Shown here one piece after another: positions 17,893 through 24,922 of a stretch of DNA of 64,000 nucleotides. This stretch comes from Chromatiales bacterium (GTDB lineage Bacteria > Pseudomonadota > Gammaproteobacteria > UBA6429 > Thiohalophilaceae), in contig JALVOC010000229.1 in NCBI GenBank assembly GCA_027032075.1, forward strand, positions 124,001-188,000. The letters run 5' to 3'. Under the pieces are notes generated by a model. The model was not told the origin of the DNA. It was given only the letters and a program-made list of their open reading frames with translations, and searched no databases. Position numbers and translations under genes: made by a program. Every line of letters begins with the position of its first letter. The stretch's first letter is position 1.

Positions 17893-18828
17893 ATGCAACC
17901 ACTTGATGAGACACAACCCTTTTTTGCGGAAATTCCGGCGGAAGGGCCGTTTTCGCTGCAGGATGAAAAGGCCTATCGTGAATGGCGCGAGGCAAAGCTG
18001 AACGATTATCCCTCGAAAGTAACGGATCTGGTCGTGGGGATAGACGATCCATTTGCCTTGTCAGAGGACGAGAAAAACAGATTACTGGCGCTCTGCCGGA
18101 AAACCAATATGGCGGTTTTTCAGCTACAAAAGCCGTGCGGCGATCCGGCCGACAAGGCGCAGGTCAAAAATATCGGCAAACAGCTGGGGCTGTTCCGCCT
18201 GGACAGCAATCTTTGCGCGGATGACGATGACATCACCTCCTTGACGGTCGTGTCTGATGGCCGGCATAAAACCTATATCCCCTATTCGAATCGTCCCATC
18301 AGTTGGCATACCGACGGTTACTACAATCCCCTGGACAAGCAGATCAGAGGGTTGTTGCTTCATTGTGTGACGCCGGCGGCGCGTGGGGGGGAGAATGATC
18401 TGCTGGATCACGAGATTGCCTATATCCATTTGCGCGATACGAACCCTGCATATATTGCGGCCTTGATGCAGCCGGATGCGATGACCATCCCGCCCAATGA
18501 GGAACACGGTACCCTGGTGCGTGGCCCCAGTCCCGGGCCGGTGTTTTCTGTCGACAGCCGGCAGGGATTCCTGCACATGCGGTACACTGCCCGCACGCGC
18601 AGCATCGAGTGGAAAAAGGACGGCATCACCGAAGAGGCGGCGGCCTGTCTGAGTGAATTTCTCAACAGTGATTCACCCTACATTTTCCACCACCGGTTGC
18701 AGTCCGGCCAGGGGTTGATCAGTAACAATGTGTTGCATACCCGCAGCGGCTTTGAAGATGATGAAGCCCGGGGGATAAAACGATTGCTCTATCGCGCCCG
18801 TTATTTTGATCGTATTTCAGACACCTGA
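17893..18828 (+). CDS. TauD/TfdA-family Fe(II)/2-oxoglutarate dioxygenase
   Basis: 311 aa. The double-stranded beta-helix dioxygenase motif HxD is seen in SWHTDGYYNPLD, and the distal His and Arg in NNVLHTRSGF and LLYRARYFDRI. These would form the iron site and 2-oxoglutarate binding site. The substrate is unknown; relatives act on taurine, gamma-butyrobetaine or alkyl sulfates. The ATG at 17893 has a GGTGGAG ribosome site. It heads a plus-strand group (17893-20537) divergent from dsr, with a Cas6-like gene and a DsrC paralogue. Confidence 0.82.
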   Translation: MQPLDETQPFFAEIPAEGPFSLQDEKAYREWREAKLNDYPSKVTDLVVGIDDPFALSEDEKNRLLALCRKTNMAVFQLQKPCGDPADKAQVKNIGKQLGLFRLDSNLCADDDDITSLTVVSDGRHKTYIPYSNRPISWHTDGYYNPLDKQIRGLLLHCVTPAARGGENDLLDHEIAYIHLRDTNPAYIAALMQPDAMTIPPNEEHGTLVRGPSPGPVFSVDSRQGFLHMRYTARTRSIEWKKDGITEEAAACLSEFLNSDSPYIFHHRLQSGQGLISNNVLHTRSGFEDDEARGIKRLLYRARYFDRISDT

Positions 18829-18874
18829 ACAATCACACGCAACTGGCAACTTACAATGGGAAGGAAGCTGCAGC

Positions 18875-19063
18875 ATGCTTTGGTTAAGTGAATTGATTAT
18901 GCAACGCCATGATCTCGAGAGCTTTGAGGATCTCAAAAAGGCCGTTGCCGAGAAGGCACGTGAAGGCGAGATGTTTTTCCGCATGGATGTCAGGCCCGCT
19001 TATACGGATACGCCTGAAAACTGGGAAGAACAGCTCGAAGCAACCTTTACCTCCGCACGTTGA
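18875..19063 (+). CDS. small conserved hypothetical protein, 62 aa
   Basis: A 62-aa acidic, helical soluble protein: MLWLSELIMQRHDLESF, a charged middle, then PENWEEQLEATF. The ATG at 18875 follows GGAAGG at a good distance; an upstream in-frame ATG overlaps the dioxygenase gene and is less likely. No cysteine is present and no domain is recognised. Its stop at 19063 lies 18 nt before the chosen start of the Cas6-like gene, and the longer TTG start of that gene would overlap it, so the two are probably translated together. Function unknown. Confidence 0.65.
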   Translation: MLWLSELIMQRHDLESFEDLKKAVAEKAREGEMFFRMDVRPAYTDTPENWEEQLEATFTSAR

Positions 19064-19080
19064 ATGGCAGAGTGAATCTT

Positions 19081-19755
19081 ATGTTCTGGACTGAAGATAA
19101 AGATGACAAAACAGAATTCCAGGTACCGGAAAATGTCCTGGATGTTGTTTACAGGATAAAGTGCAAATGCATACCGCTCGAACATGCTTATGCATTGTCC
19201 GAGGCACTTCATCAGGCGTTGCCCTGGCTGGCGGATGAGCCGGTTGCCGGCATTCATCAACTATACGGTGCCGAGTCGGGCAATGGTTGGGAACGTCCCG
19301 ATACCGAGGTGCTTTATCTCTCTCGGCGCCAGCATTTGATCTTGCGCCTGCCAAAAGCGCGCCTGCAAGAGGCAGAGCAACTCACGGGGCAGAAACTGGA
19401 CGTGGGCGGTTATCCGCTGGAAGTGGGTGAGTTCACCACCCGGCGGCTCAGTGATTTATCGACATTGTTTGCGCGCGGCGTGATCGCGAAAGAGGGGCAG
19501 AGTGAAGTCGAGTTCATGGAAGAGAGCGCGCGGCAACTCGAAGCCATGGGAATCGAGGTGAAGAAAATGATATGTGGCAGGGAACGTTCCATTCGTTTGC
19601 CGCACACCACCTTGATCACCCGCAGTCTGATGCTGGCGGATCTGGAACAAAGCCAGTCTGTCCGTCTGCAGGAACTGGGACTGGGGCCGGAACGCAAACT
19701 GGGTTGTGGACTGTTTTTACCGCAGAAGAGTATCAGTGCGGTGAAACCGGACTAA
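19081..19755 (+). CDS. orphan Cas6/Cmx6-like RAMP-fold protein
   Basis: 224 aa. The sequence follows the pattern I know from Cas6 of Myxococcus-type I systems (Cmx6): DVVYRIKCKCIPLEHAYALSE with a possible catalytic His35, GIHQLYGAESGNGWERP, LSRRQHLILRLP, LDVGGYPLEVG, ICGRERSI, and a C-terminal glycine-rich loop GLGPERKLGCG (residues 200-210) before LFLPQKSI. Cas6 proteins cut repeat RNA through a ferredoxin-like RAMP fold. No CRISPR array or other cas gene is in the window. The gene sits between a 62-aa gene and a DsrC paralogue beside dsr. Alternative starts are TTG 19060 and GTG 19072; ATG 19081 is chosen. Confidence 0.72.
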   Translation: MFWTEDKDDKTEFQVPENVLDVVYRIKCKCIPLEHAYALSEALHQALPWLADEPVAGIHQLYGAESGNGWERPDTEVLYLSRRQHLILRLPKARLQEAEQLTGQKLDVGGYPLEVGEFTTRRLSDLSTLFARGVIAKEGQSEVEFMEESARQLEAMGIEVKKMICGRERSIRLPHTTLITRSLMLADLEQSQSVRLQELGLGPERKLGCGLFLPQKSISAVKPD

Positions 19756-19855
19756 AAGGGATATTGATCTCCCTATAGATTTTGGTTTAATTGGGCTCCT
19801 TGAGATATTTCTAAACATTATATTTTTGTCTAATAAACTGGATAGAGGTAAAAAA

Positions 19856-20194
19856 ATGGCATTAGAAGTAAACGGCAAAACCATCGAAACCACAGAAACC
19901 GGTTATCTGGTGAATACTTCCGACTGGGATGAGGAAATTGCTGCAGAAATCGCAAGGAAAGAAGGCCTGGAATTAACAGAAAAACACTGGGATGTGATGA
20001 ATTATCTGCGCGATGAGTATTTTCAAAACAATGGCAATCAACCCAATGACCGTAATCTGAACAAAGCCATGTCCGAAAAATGGGGCCGTAAAGTCACCTC
20101 CAAGGAGCTGTATGATCTTTTTCCCGGCAAGCCCAGCAAACAGGCTGGTCTGATCGCCGGTTTGCCGGAGAGCCGTCGCAAGGGCGGGTATTGA
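19856..20194 (+). CDS. DsrC/TusE-family paralogue without cysteines
   Basis: 112 aa, clearly homologous to DsrC: MALEVNGKTIETTETGYLV, EKHWDVMNYLRDEYF, LYDLFPGKPSKQAGLIAGLP. The C-terminal arm ends SRRKGGY and both redox cysteines are gone (no Cys anywhere), so it cannot carry sulfur as DsrC does. Cysteine-free DsrC homologues have been proposed to be regulatory (RspA-type). The ATG at 19856 follows GAGGT. It lies 100 nt after the Cas6-like gene on the same strand. Confidence 0.85.
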   Translation: MALEVNGKTIETTETGYLVNTSDWDEEIAAEIARKEGLELTEKHWDVMNYLRDEYFQNNGNQPNDRNLNKAMSEKWGRKVTSKELYDLFPGKPSKQAGLIAGLPESRRKGGY

Positions 20195-20327
20195 TTCCCG
20201 GACAGATTCAGTGACATAGACCAAAGTGGATATGGCAACGGGGCACATCCGCTGGTAGATTTGCCGCCAAGGATTCCACATCCACAGATTATTTTTTATA
20301 CACCTAATATATAGACAGGGGCAGAAA

Positions 20328-20537
20328 ATGAGCGAAAAAGCGAAGCTGATCCAGGAAATGCTCGAAATGCAGAAAAAATTCAGGGAATACGAGCATAAGC
20401 ACGGTGTGACCGCTGCTGATTACTATGCGGCCAAAGAGGGCCACGAATTGTATCAGTACCGTGAAAAGTATGCTGAGCTGGCTGACAAGGTAAATGCCTT
20501 GGCGCACAAGGAAAAAGGCTCCACGCGTTTTTATTGA
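20328..20537 (+). CDS. small coiled-coil-like hypothetical protein, 69 aa
   Basis: 69 aa, highly charged and helical, likely coiled coil: KLIQEMLEMQKKFREYEHKH, then YQYREKYAELADKVNALAHK. No cysteine or signal peptide is seen. Start ATG 20328 follows AGGGGCAG. It is the last gene before a strong terminator and so probably ends the plus-strand unit that starts at 17893. Function unknown. Confidence 0.6.
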   Translation: MSEKAKLIQEMLEMQKKFREYEHKHGVTAADYYAAKEGHELYQYREKYAELADKVNALAHKEKGSTRFY

Positions 20538-20554
20538 ACGGCGTTTGTGTCAGT

Positions 20555-20582
20555 AAAAAAGGCCGCAAATGCGGCCTTTTTT
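20555..20582 (+). terminator. rho-independent terminator after the 69-aa gene
   Basis: GGCCGC (20561-20566) and GCGGCC (20571-20576) pair around AAAT, with an A-tract before and a T6 tract after. The flanking A and T tracts also pair, so it can work in both directions. Confidence 0.9.
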
Positions 20583-20601
20583 ATGCCCGGCAACAAACAG
20601 C

Positions 20602-20806
20602 TAAATAAGTGTTCCGAATACCAGATCATTTAACATTATTGGCAGATTCTGGTTTCGCATCAGGACCAGAGGTCTTTTACATGACACGCTGTAAATACCT
20701 CCCTGTAAGCTCGACAGCCGCCTCCCTGCGGCTGACGGTCATGTAAAAGACCTCTGCTCCCGATGCTCCGTTTCCCAAGTGTACTGCTATTCGGAACGCC
20801 TATCTA
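20602..20806. repeat. type A repeat element with 29-52-29 hairpin module
   Basis: Terminal inverted repeats at 20602-20623 and 20785-20806 share the core TTCCGAATA. Inside lies a 110-nt module: two 29-nt arms (20657-20685 and 20738-20766, three mismatches) around a 52-nt loop. The loop contains two hairpins with the hexaloop CTCCCT on the plus strand (TAC-CTCCCT-GTA and CAGCCGC-CTCCCT-GCGGCTG). No coding sequence is present. Related copies are at 29394, 33197, 62597 and 62841. Confidence 0.9.
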
Positions 20807-21001
20807 GAATCAACTTTAAATTTTATTATCGCTGTATAAACAATAAGATAGAATATTTATTTAAAGTGACTTATGATGGTGTCATCACTGATTTTGTTTG
20901 CCTTTGTCCGCGGCTCTGCCGGTAAAATGGACGGTGGTCCGGAATGTATACGTGCAAAGCCGGGGCGGGTAAACGTCCTGTAGCGGGGAGCGGAGTCTGA
21001 A

Positions 21002-21337
21002 ATGATTTTGAATGTTGTTATTGGAGAAAACACCATCCCGGTGACGGTTCCTGACGAACTCGTGGAAGAAGCCGGCGATGTCTTCGACAGGATTGACAGT
21101 GACATGGATAACGGCTGGCAAATGGGGCGTGATTGGGTTCAGAACATGAACGCTGAGCAGCGTTGCCAGGTCGTTGCCGACAAGTTACTGACGGCGCTTG
21201 AAACAGAAAACAGGAAGCTCGGTATGATGATGGCGGCGTACCTGCTCAACCGCGTTCCGGGCATCAAGGGCGTCCGCGTCGCGACTGATGGCGAAATACA
21301 GGAAACGGAATTGTTGATGGATCTCTCGCAGTTTTAG
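21002..21337 (+). CDS. conserved hypothetical protein, 111 aa
   Basis: 111 aa, soluble, acidic: MILNVVIGENTIPVTVPDEL at the N-terminus, then a helical region (WQMGRDWVQNMNAEQRCQVV) and LLNRVPGIKGVRVATDGE. The start ATG 21002 follows GGGGAGCGGAG. It is followed directly by a terminator. No recognised domain; it stands between the repeat at 20602 and a convergent gene. Confidence 0.65.
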   Translation: MILNVVIGENTIPVTVPDELVEEAGDVFDRIDSDMDNGWQMGRDWVQNMNAEQRCQVVADKLLTALETENRKLGMMMAAYLLNRVPGIKGVRVATDGEIQETELLMDLSQF

Positions 21338-21363
21338 CCGCCAAAATTACAGGCGGTTTTCTT
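21338..21363 (+). terminator. rho-independent terminator after the 111-aa gene
   Basis: CCGCC (21338-21342) pairs with GGCGG (21352-21356), followed by TTTTCTT. It starts immediately after the stop codon and overlaps the 3' end of the convergent gene at 21347. Confidence 0.7.
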
Positions 21364-22405
21364 CCAGCAAGGTTTCTATTTTCTCGCGTGCGTCAAGGCC
21401 GTATTCCCGGTAGAGGGAGAGAACCGCTTCTGCCTGTGTCTGCCAGTGCTCCTGCCCTTGTGCAACCTGTTGCAGCAACGGGGTAATGCCACCCTCGTTA
21501 TGCCACCGCTCGTAGGCGGTAAGCAGGCCAGGGTAGAGATATTTGCGCATGCTGTTCAGATTGGCGAAATAGAAATGAATGGAGGCGGTTGTTTGATTTT
21601 GCAACAATGTGGGCAGGGTGGAAAGGGCGTCAGCGAGGTGGTCACGCAGTGCGCGCAGCATGATTTCGGCCTTGGAATGGGGTAGTTCTGCGAGCATGGT
21701 TTCCCACGCTTCACCAAGCAGCTGCCCGGCCTTGACTTCTCCGATTTCGTGCAAGAGGACGCTGTTGAGTTCATTTTCCGTCATGGCATCAAGGGCGGCA
21801 TCGAGATCAGAGTTGAAATCGTACTGGGCGACAGCGCGGGACATGGCGTTTTCCGGTTGATTCCAGCGCCACTCTTCCAGTTTTTCCCAGAGCATGCGTT
21901 TGAGTGACTCACGCCGGATGAAAATGGTCTGCCCCAGGGACATCGCAGGGGGGGCACTCAGGTCGCGTGCATATTCATTTGCCGCAATATAAACAGTGTA
22001 ACCGTCAACCTGCTGTTGTTCGTGCAGTTTGCCGAGAAAGAAATGGGGTCTGCCTTGCAGGCCGATACCGCCACTGTAGATCAATCCGTATGGTTTCAGA
22101 TGCTGGTTGATCTGCTCGGTGTCGAAAGGGCCGAACTCCTGCTCTTCGAGCGTGATATTTTTGAAATCACTGTTTTCCAGCTCTTCCCAGAGAGTTTCGC
22201 GTTCACGCAACCAGACACCGATGGTCTTGTTTTCCAGATCGCAGTTATAGGATTGCCCCGTTTCCCAACGGTAGAATTCGCGCATCTTCAGCAGATAGAT
22301 ACACAGCGTGTAATCCCCTGCGTACAGCGCATCGGCAATATGGCAATTATGCTGCACGGTGCTTTGCAGGGGGTGGAGCGAATCGGGCGGGTTTATATGT
22401 GGCAT
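21347..22405 (-). CDS. hypothetical protein, 352 aa
   Basis: 352 aa, soluble, mostly helical and rich in Leu and Glu. Segments include MREFYRWETGQSYNCDLENK, KPYGLIYSGGIGLQGRPHFF, LLHEIGEVKAGQLLGEAW and ALRDHLADALSTLP. HE(I/L)GE-like HEIGE resembles a metal site but is not a full HEXXH. I do not recognise the family. The ATG at 22405 (MPHINPPDS) is preferred over 22573, because the upstream frame crosses AT-rich, unlikely protein; no good ribosome site is visible for it. It is divergent from the 182-aa gene. Confidence 0.65.
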   Translation of the reverse strand: MPHINPPDSLHPLQSTVQHNCHIADALYAGDYTLCIYLLKMREFYRWETGQSYNCDLENKTIGVWLRERETLWEELENSDFKNITLEEQEFGPFDTEQINQHLKPYGLIYSGGIGLQGRPHFFLGKLHEQQQVDGYTVYIAANEYARDLSAPPAMSLGQTIFIRRESLKRMLWEKLEEWRWNQPENAMSRAVAQYDFNSDLDAALDAMTENELNSVLLHEIGEVKAGQLLGEAWETMLAELPHSKAEIMLRALRDHLADALSTLPTLLQNQTTASIHFYFANLNSMRKYLYPGLLTAYERWHNEGGITPLLQQVAQGQEHWQTQAEAVLSLYREYGLDAREKIETLLEENRL

Positions 22406-22590
22406 GAGGTAATAATATAATAACTCGAGCTTGTTACATAAGTTAATAACATAGTAATATGCTATGTCATTAACGAAAAAAAGCAACACCGGATATTTCA
22501 GGGTTATCCATCTTCCGGGTTCTCTTAATACCTGTAATTTTAGGTGTTTTTGATCATTTTGGTGTTTCGACAAAGAGGTGAGGTAGTAGC

Positions 22591-23139
22591 GTGCGGATCA
22601 AAAGCCGTTGGAGCAAGAAAGACAAAACGCATAGCGTGGAAGAAATTGCCGGTGCCCTGGCATTCATTGCCTGGCGAATTGCCACCAACGGTGTGTTGAG
22701 CATGGAAAATGCCGATTTTCAAACCGAGAGTCAACAGCAACGGCTTGAAATTATCGCGGAATTCCTTGCCTTTACCATCCATATTGCGGATCGCATGACG
22801 ATTGAGCGTTTTGATGAAAAGCAACGGATGGATTTCATGACGGAACTGGCGTTGAAGTGTGCCAAGCACATGGAGGATAACAAGCGTGATGTGATCGGCG
22901 CGGGTGAATATCGTCAGGAATTCATCGATCTGCTCAACCGGCGGATGGCGGATTATGCCGAGTTCGGTTTTTCTGAAGAGGAAGGACCGAGTTTCGGGAT
23001 GATGCGGTTTTTTGGTGATCAGGTGAGCAAAATATTCGGGGAAAGAGATCAGCAGTGGGTCAATTCCCAGGTGATCGACATCGAGGTACCGGAGATCATG
23101 AAGCATCTCAAGCGGGCCACCCCGAATCTTTTTATGTGA
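22591..23139 (+). CDS. conserved hypothetical protein, 182 aa
   Basis: 182 aa, GTG start at 22591 with GAGGTAG upstream. Soluble and helical: EEIAGALAFIAWRIATNG, LEIIAEFLAFTIHIADRMT, FMTELALKCAKHMEDN, then EEEGPSFGMMRFFGDQV. The pattern of helices with FLAFTIHIADR resembles conserved proteins found with sulfur-oxidation genes, but I cannot assign a function. A bidirectional terminator follows. Confidence 0.65.
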   Translation: MRIKSRWSKKDKTHSVEEIAGALAFIAWRIATNGVLSMENADFQTESQQQRLEIIAEFLAFTIHIADRMTIERFDEKQRMDFMTELALKCAKHMEDNKRDVIGAGEYRQEFIDLLNRRMADYAEFGFSEEEGPSFGMMRFFGDQVSKIFGERDQQWVNSQVIDIEVPEIMKHLKRATPNLFM

Positions 23140-23257
23140 TTACAAAGAAAGACGGTTTTTTCCAAACAGGTGTTCTGTAGTAGTTCAGACTTGATCTGAC
23201 AGTCACTGGTTCCACCTCATTATTGCCATCTCTTTGTGCGTACAAAATTTTTTGTGC

Positions 23258-23295
23258 AAAAAAAAGCGGGCCCGTTGTGCGGGTCCGCTTTTTTT
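23258..23295. terminator. bidirectional terminator between 182-aa and 64-aa genes
   Basis: A8 then GCGGGCCCG (23266-23274), loop TTGTG, then CGGGTCCGC (23280-23288) and T7. One G-T wobble. It serves both convergent genes. Confidence 0.9.
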
Positions 23296-23319
23296 CATTT
23301 TTCGCAGGCTGTCAGGAAT

Positions 23320-23514
23320 TTACTTGGCCCATTTGGCGAAGTTATCGGTGACGTGAGCTTTGCCGTCTTCGTAACCGGCTTCATACGCTTCGGTTACCCG
23401 TTGTTCTTCGCGCGGCGGGTTAATCACGTAACCACCTTGCCAGCCCTGGATGTATTCAGGATCCACTCCCATTTCTTCCATTTTGGTTACTGCATCATAG
23501 TACTCTTGATTCAT
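23320..23514 (-). CDS. small conserved hypothetical protein, 64 aa
   Basis: 64 aa: MNQEYYDAVTKMEEMGVDPEY, then IQGWQGGYVINPPREEQR and YEAGYEDGKAH. Start ATG 23514 has a good GAGGAGAT ribosome site; an upstream in-frame start at 23568 lacks one. The repeated aromatic/Gly pattern (GWQGGY, EAGYEDGK) suggests a compact fold. No cysteine. Function unknown. Confidence 0.7.
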   Translation of the reverse strand: MNQEYYDAVTKMEEMGVDPEYIQGWQGGYVINPPREEQRVTEAYEAGYEDGKAHVTDNFAKWAK

Positions 23515-23948
23515 CGGTATCTCCTCTGTCAATCTACGAATTATCCCAGTTAATCGATTCTGGTTCAATAACAGCTTAATGAGCCAGGGTTTTAAATCGG
23601 GTCAGGGTATTTTCCGTGCCGGTGTTCACATCGCATCGGTCGTGCCTGAAAAATACCTTTGTGTTCTTCATCTGTTTTTCGTTTCTGCGCAGCGCATTCA
23701 GGAAAAACGCTTGTCTGGTGCGGCTTGTGTTCCCGCACGGGAACAACCGCAGGGTGTATGCCGCGTTCCCACTTGTAATTCCTGCCGGGTGTGACTGTCC
23801 GGTTCGCGCCCGGCATGGCAAAGAAGGATCCGTCTGGCTCACGCTGAAAAACCGCACACAAAATAAGGCAAAACGTGTCGGATCGGCAGTATACAGTAGC
23901 TGCTTGATCGGTCTATATATCCCACTAGAGGGAGGTGAAACGGGGCGG
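23515..23948. other. intergenic region with palindromes, no convincing gene
   Basis: Overlapping short frames on both strands lack plausible protein character. An 18-bp perfect palindrome with centre CCCGCACGGG lies at 23728-23745 and could be an operator. A GCCGGG...CCCGGC stem lies near 23784-23812. No tRNA or known riboswitch was recognised. Confidence 0.45.
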
Positions 23949-24031
23949 TATAGCCCGAAATCTATAATAACCTAGCAGGTGCGTAGGTTAAGCATTTCAG
24001 GATATACTACCGATCGTGTTCAATTATATCC
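23949..24031 (+). promoter_or_regulatory. three-hairpin leader before the Sel1 gene
   Basis: Three consecutive stems: TATAG/CTATA (23949-23966), AACCTA/TAGGTT (23969-23989) and GGATATA/TATATCC (24000-24031). The last ends directly at the ribosome site GGATGGAGA of the 24046 gene, so folding could control translation. It does not match a riboswitch class that I recognise. Confidence 0.45.
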
Positions 24032-24045
24032 GGATGGAGACAAAC

Positions 24046-24474
24046 ATGTCTGATGAGGGACAAGCCGTCGAATTTGCCAGTGCCATGGCGGCGTTTGAGG
24101 CAAAACACTTTTCCCGTGCGGTGCAGTTACTGAGCCCGTTTGCCGAAGAAGGTAATGCAGAGGCACAGCACCGTCTGGCGATCATGTACCAGAACGGTCT
24201 GGGCGTTGCCCGCAATGATGAAAACGCGGTGAAATGGATGCGGGCGGCGGCCGAACAGGGACATGCCCTGGCACAACATGGCCTGGGATTCATGTATATG
24301 GAAGGGGAATGTGTCGAAAAGGATCCCGCTGAAGCCGTGAAATGGTTCAGGTTGGCGGCTGAACAGGGGCTGGCGGGATCGCAGACCACTCTGGCGATGA
24401 TGTATGAACAAGGTAATGGCGTGGAAAAGGATGAGGAAGAAGCAAAGAAGTGGTATGCCAGAGCCGGTTTTTAA
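24046..24474 (+). CDS. Sel1-like repeat protein
   Basis: 142 aa with three tandem Sel1-type (TPR-like) repeats of 36 residues, each with the signature A-x-W-x-x-x-A-A-E-Q-G: AEAQHRLAIMYQNGLGV, ALAQHGLGFMYMEGECV and AGSQTTLAMMYEQGNGV. The first 35 residues form a helical cap. No signal peptide, so it is probably cytoplasmic and protein-binding. The ATG at 24046 has GGATGGAGA upstream; the in-frame start at 24016 does not. Confidence 0.88.
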   Translation: MSDEGQAVEFASAMAAFEAKHFSRAVQLLSPFAEEGNAEAQHRLAIMYQNGLGVARNDENAVKWMRAAAEQGHALAQHGLGFMYMEGECVEKDPAEAVKWFRLAAEQGLAGSQTTLAMMYEQGNGVEKDEEEAKKWYARAGF

Positions 24475-24653
24475 AAGCAAACGCATCGGCTTTGCTATTG
24501 TTTCCGCATTGGCTTGATGTTTGTCTTGGGCTTGTCCCGCTTGATTCGCTCACAATTCGGAGAAAACATATTTTCAGGCATTGCTGTCCCGTTAACATTG
24601 CCTAAAAACCTGGTAAATCTCTGACCCAGTGTACATTTTGCCCAATCGAAGCC

Positions 24654-24719
24654 ATGGAAGATATGAAATCACGCAATGCCAAAATCGGTGCCATGCCTTC
24701 TCCTTGGCGTAAGGCCTGA
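24654..24719 (+). CDS. possible micro-ORF, 21 aa
   Basis: ATG 24654 to TGA 24719 encodes MEDMKSRNAKIGAMPSPWRK plus Ala. It has no clear ribosome site. It is one of two tandem tiny frames in the 448-bp gap before the MoxR-type gene. Weak support. Confidence 0.2.
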   Translation: MEDMKSRNAKIGAMPSPWRKA

Positions 24720-24731
24720 AAGGGAGTCAAG

Positions 24732-24824
24732 ATGACGTTTGCAGGACGCTTCTTTCTTCCACTGATGTGTCAGCTGTGTTTGCCGTTTTTTCTTCCATGG
24801 ATTAATCAAGGCCGGCAAGGTTAA
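24732..24824 (+). CDS. possible hydrophobic micro-ORF, 30 aa
   Basis: ATG 24732 to TAA 24824, with a good AGGGAG ribosome site 6 nt upstream. The peptide is hydrophobic with two Cys (FFLPLMCQLCLPFFLPW) and could insert in a membrane. There is no homologue I recognise. The rest of the 24475-24922 gap shows nothing further. Confidence 0.3.
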   Translation: MTFAGRFFLPLMCQLCLPFFLPWINQGRQG

Positions 24825-24922
24825 TCATGTGTATCGAGCCGGAGAGGGAAATATACTCACTGTGGATTTATGTTAATTTTGCGCGTGTTGCGTTAGTTCA
24901 GTTCATTTTTTGGTAAATAATT

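Noticed and set aside
17400-20330. CRISPR array near the Cas6-like gene
   Set aside because: I looked for regularly spaced direct repeats in the non-coding stretches and found none.
22406-22573. N-terminal extension of the 352-aa protein
   Set aside because: The added sequence comes from an AT-rich tract and is unlike the rest; ATG 22405 is more plausible.
23160-23220. Possible IS end (GTTCAGACTTGATCTGACAG)
   Set aside because: It recalls IS termini, but no second end or transposase is nearby.
23576-23975. Overlapping frames of about 90-120 codons on both strands
   Set aside because: Composition and lack of ribosome sites suggest non-coding sequence between the 64-aa and Sel1 genes.
23887-24045. 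Known metabolite riboswitch upstream of the Sel1 gene
   Set aside because: The hairpins do not match consensus features of the riboswitch classes I know, so only an unnamed structured leader is claimed.
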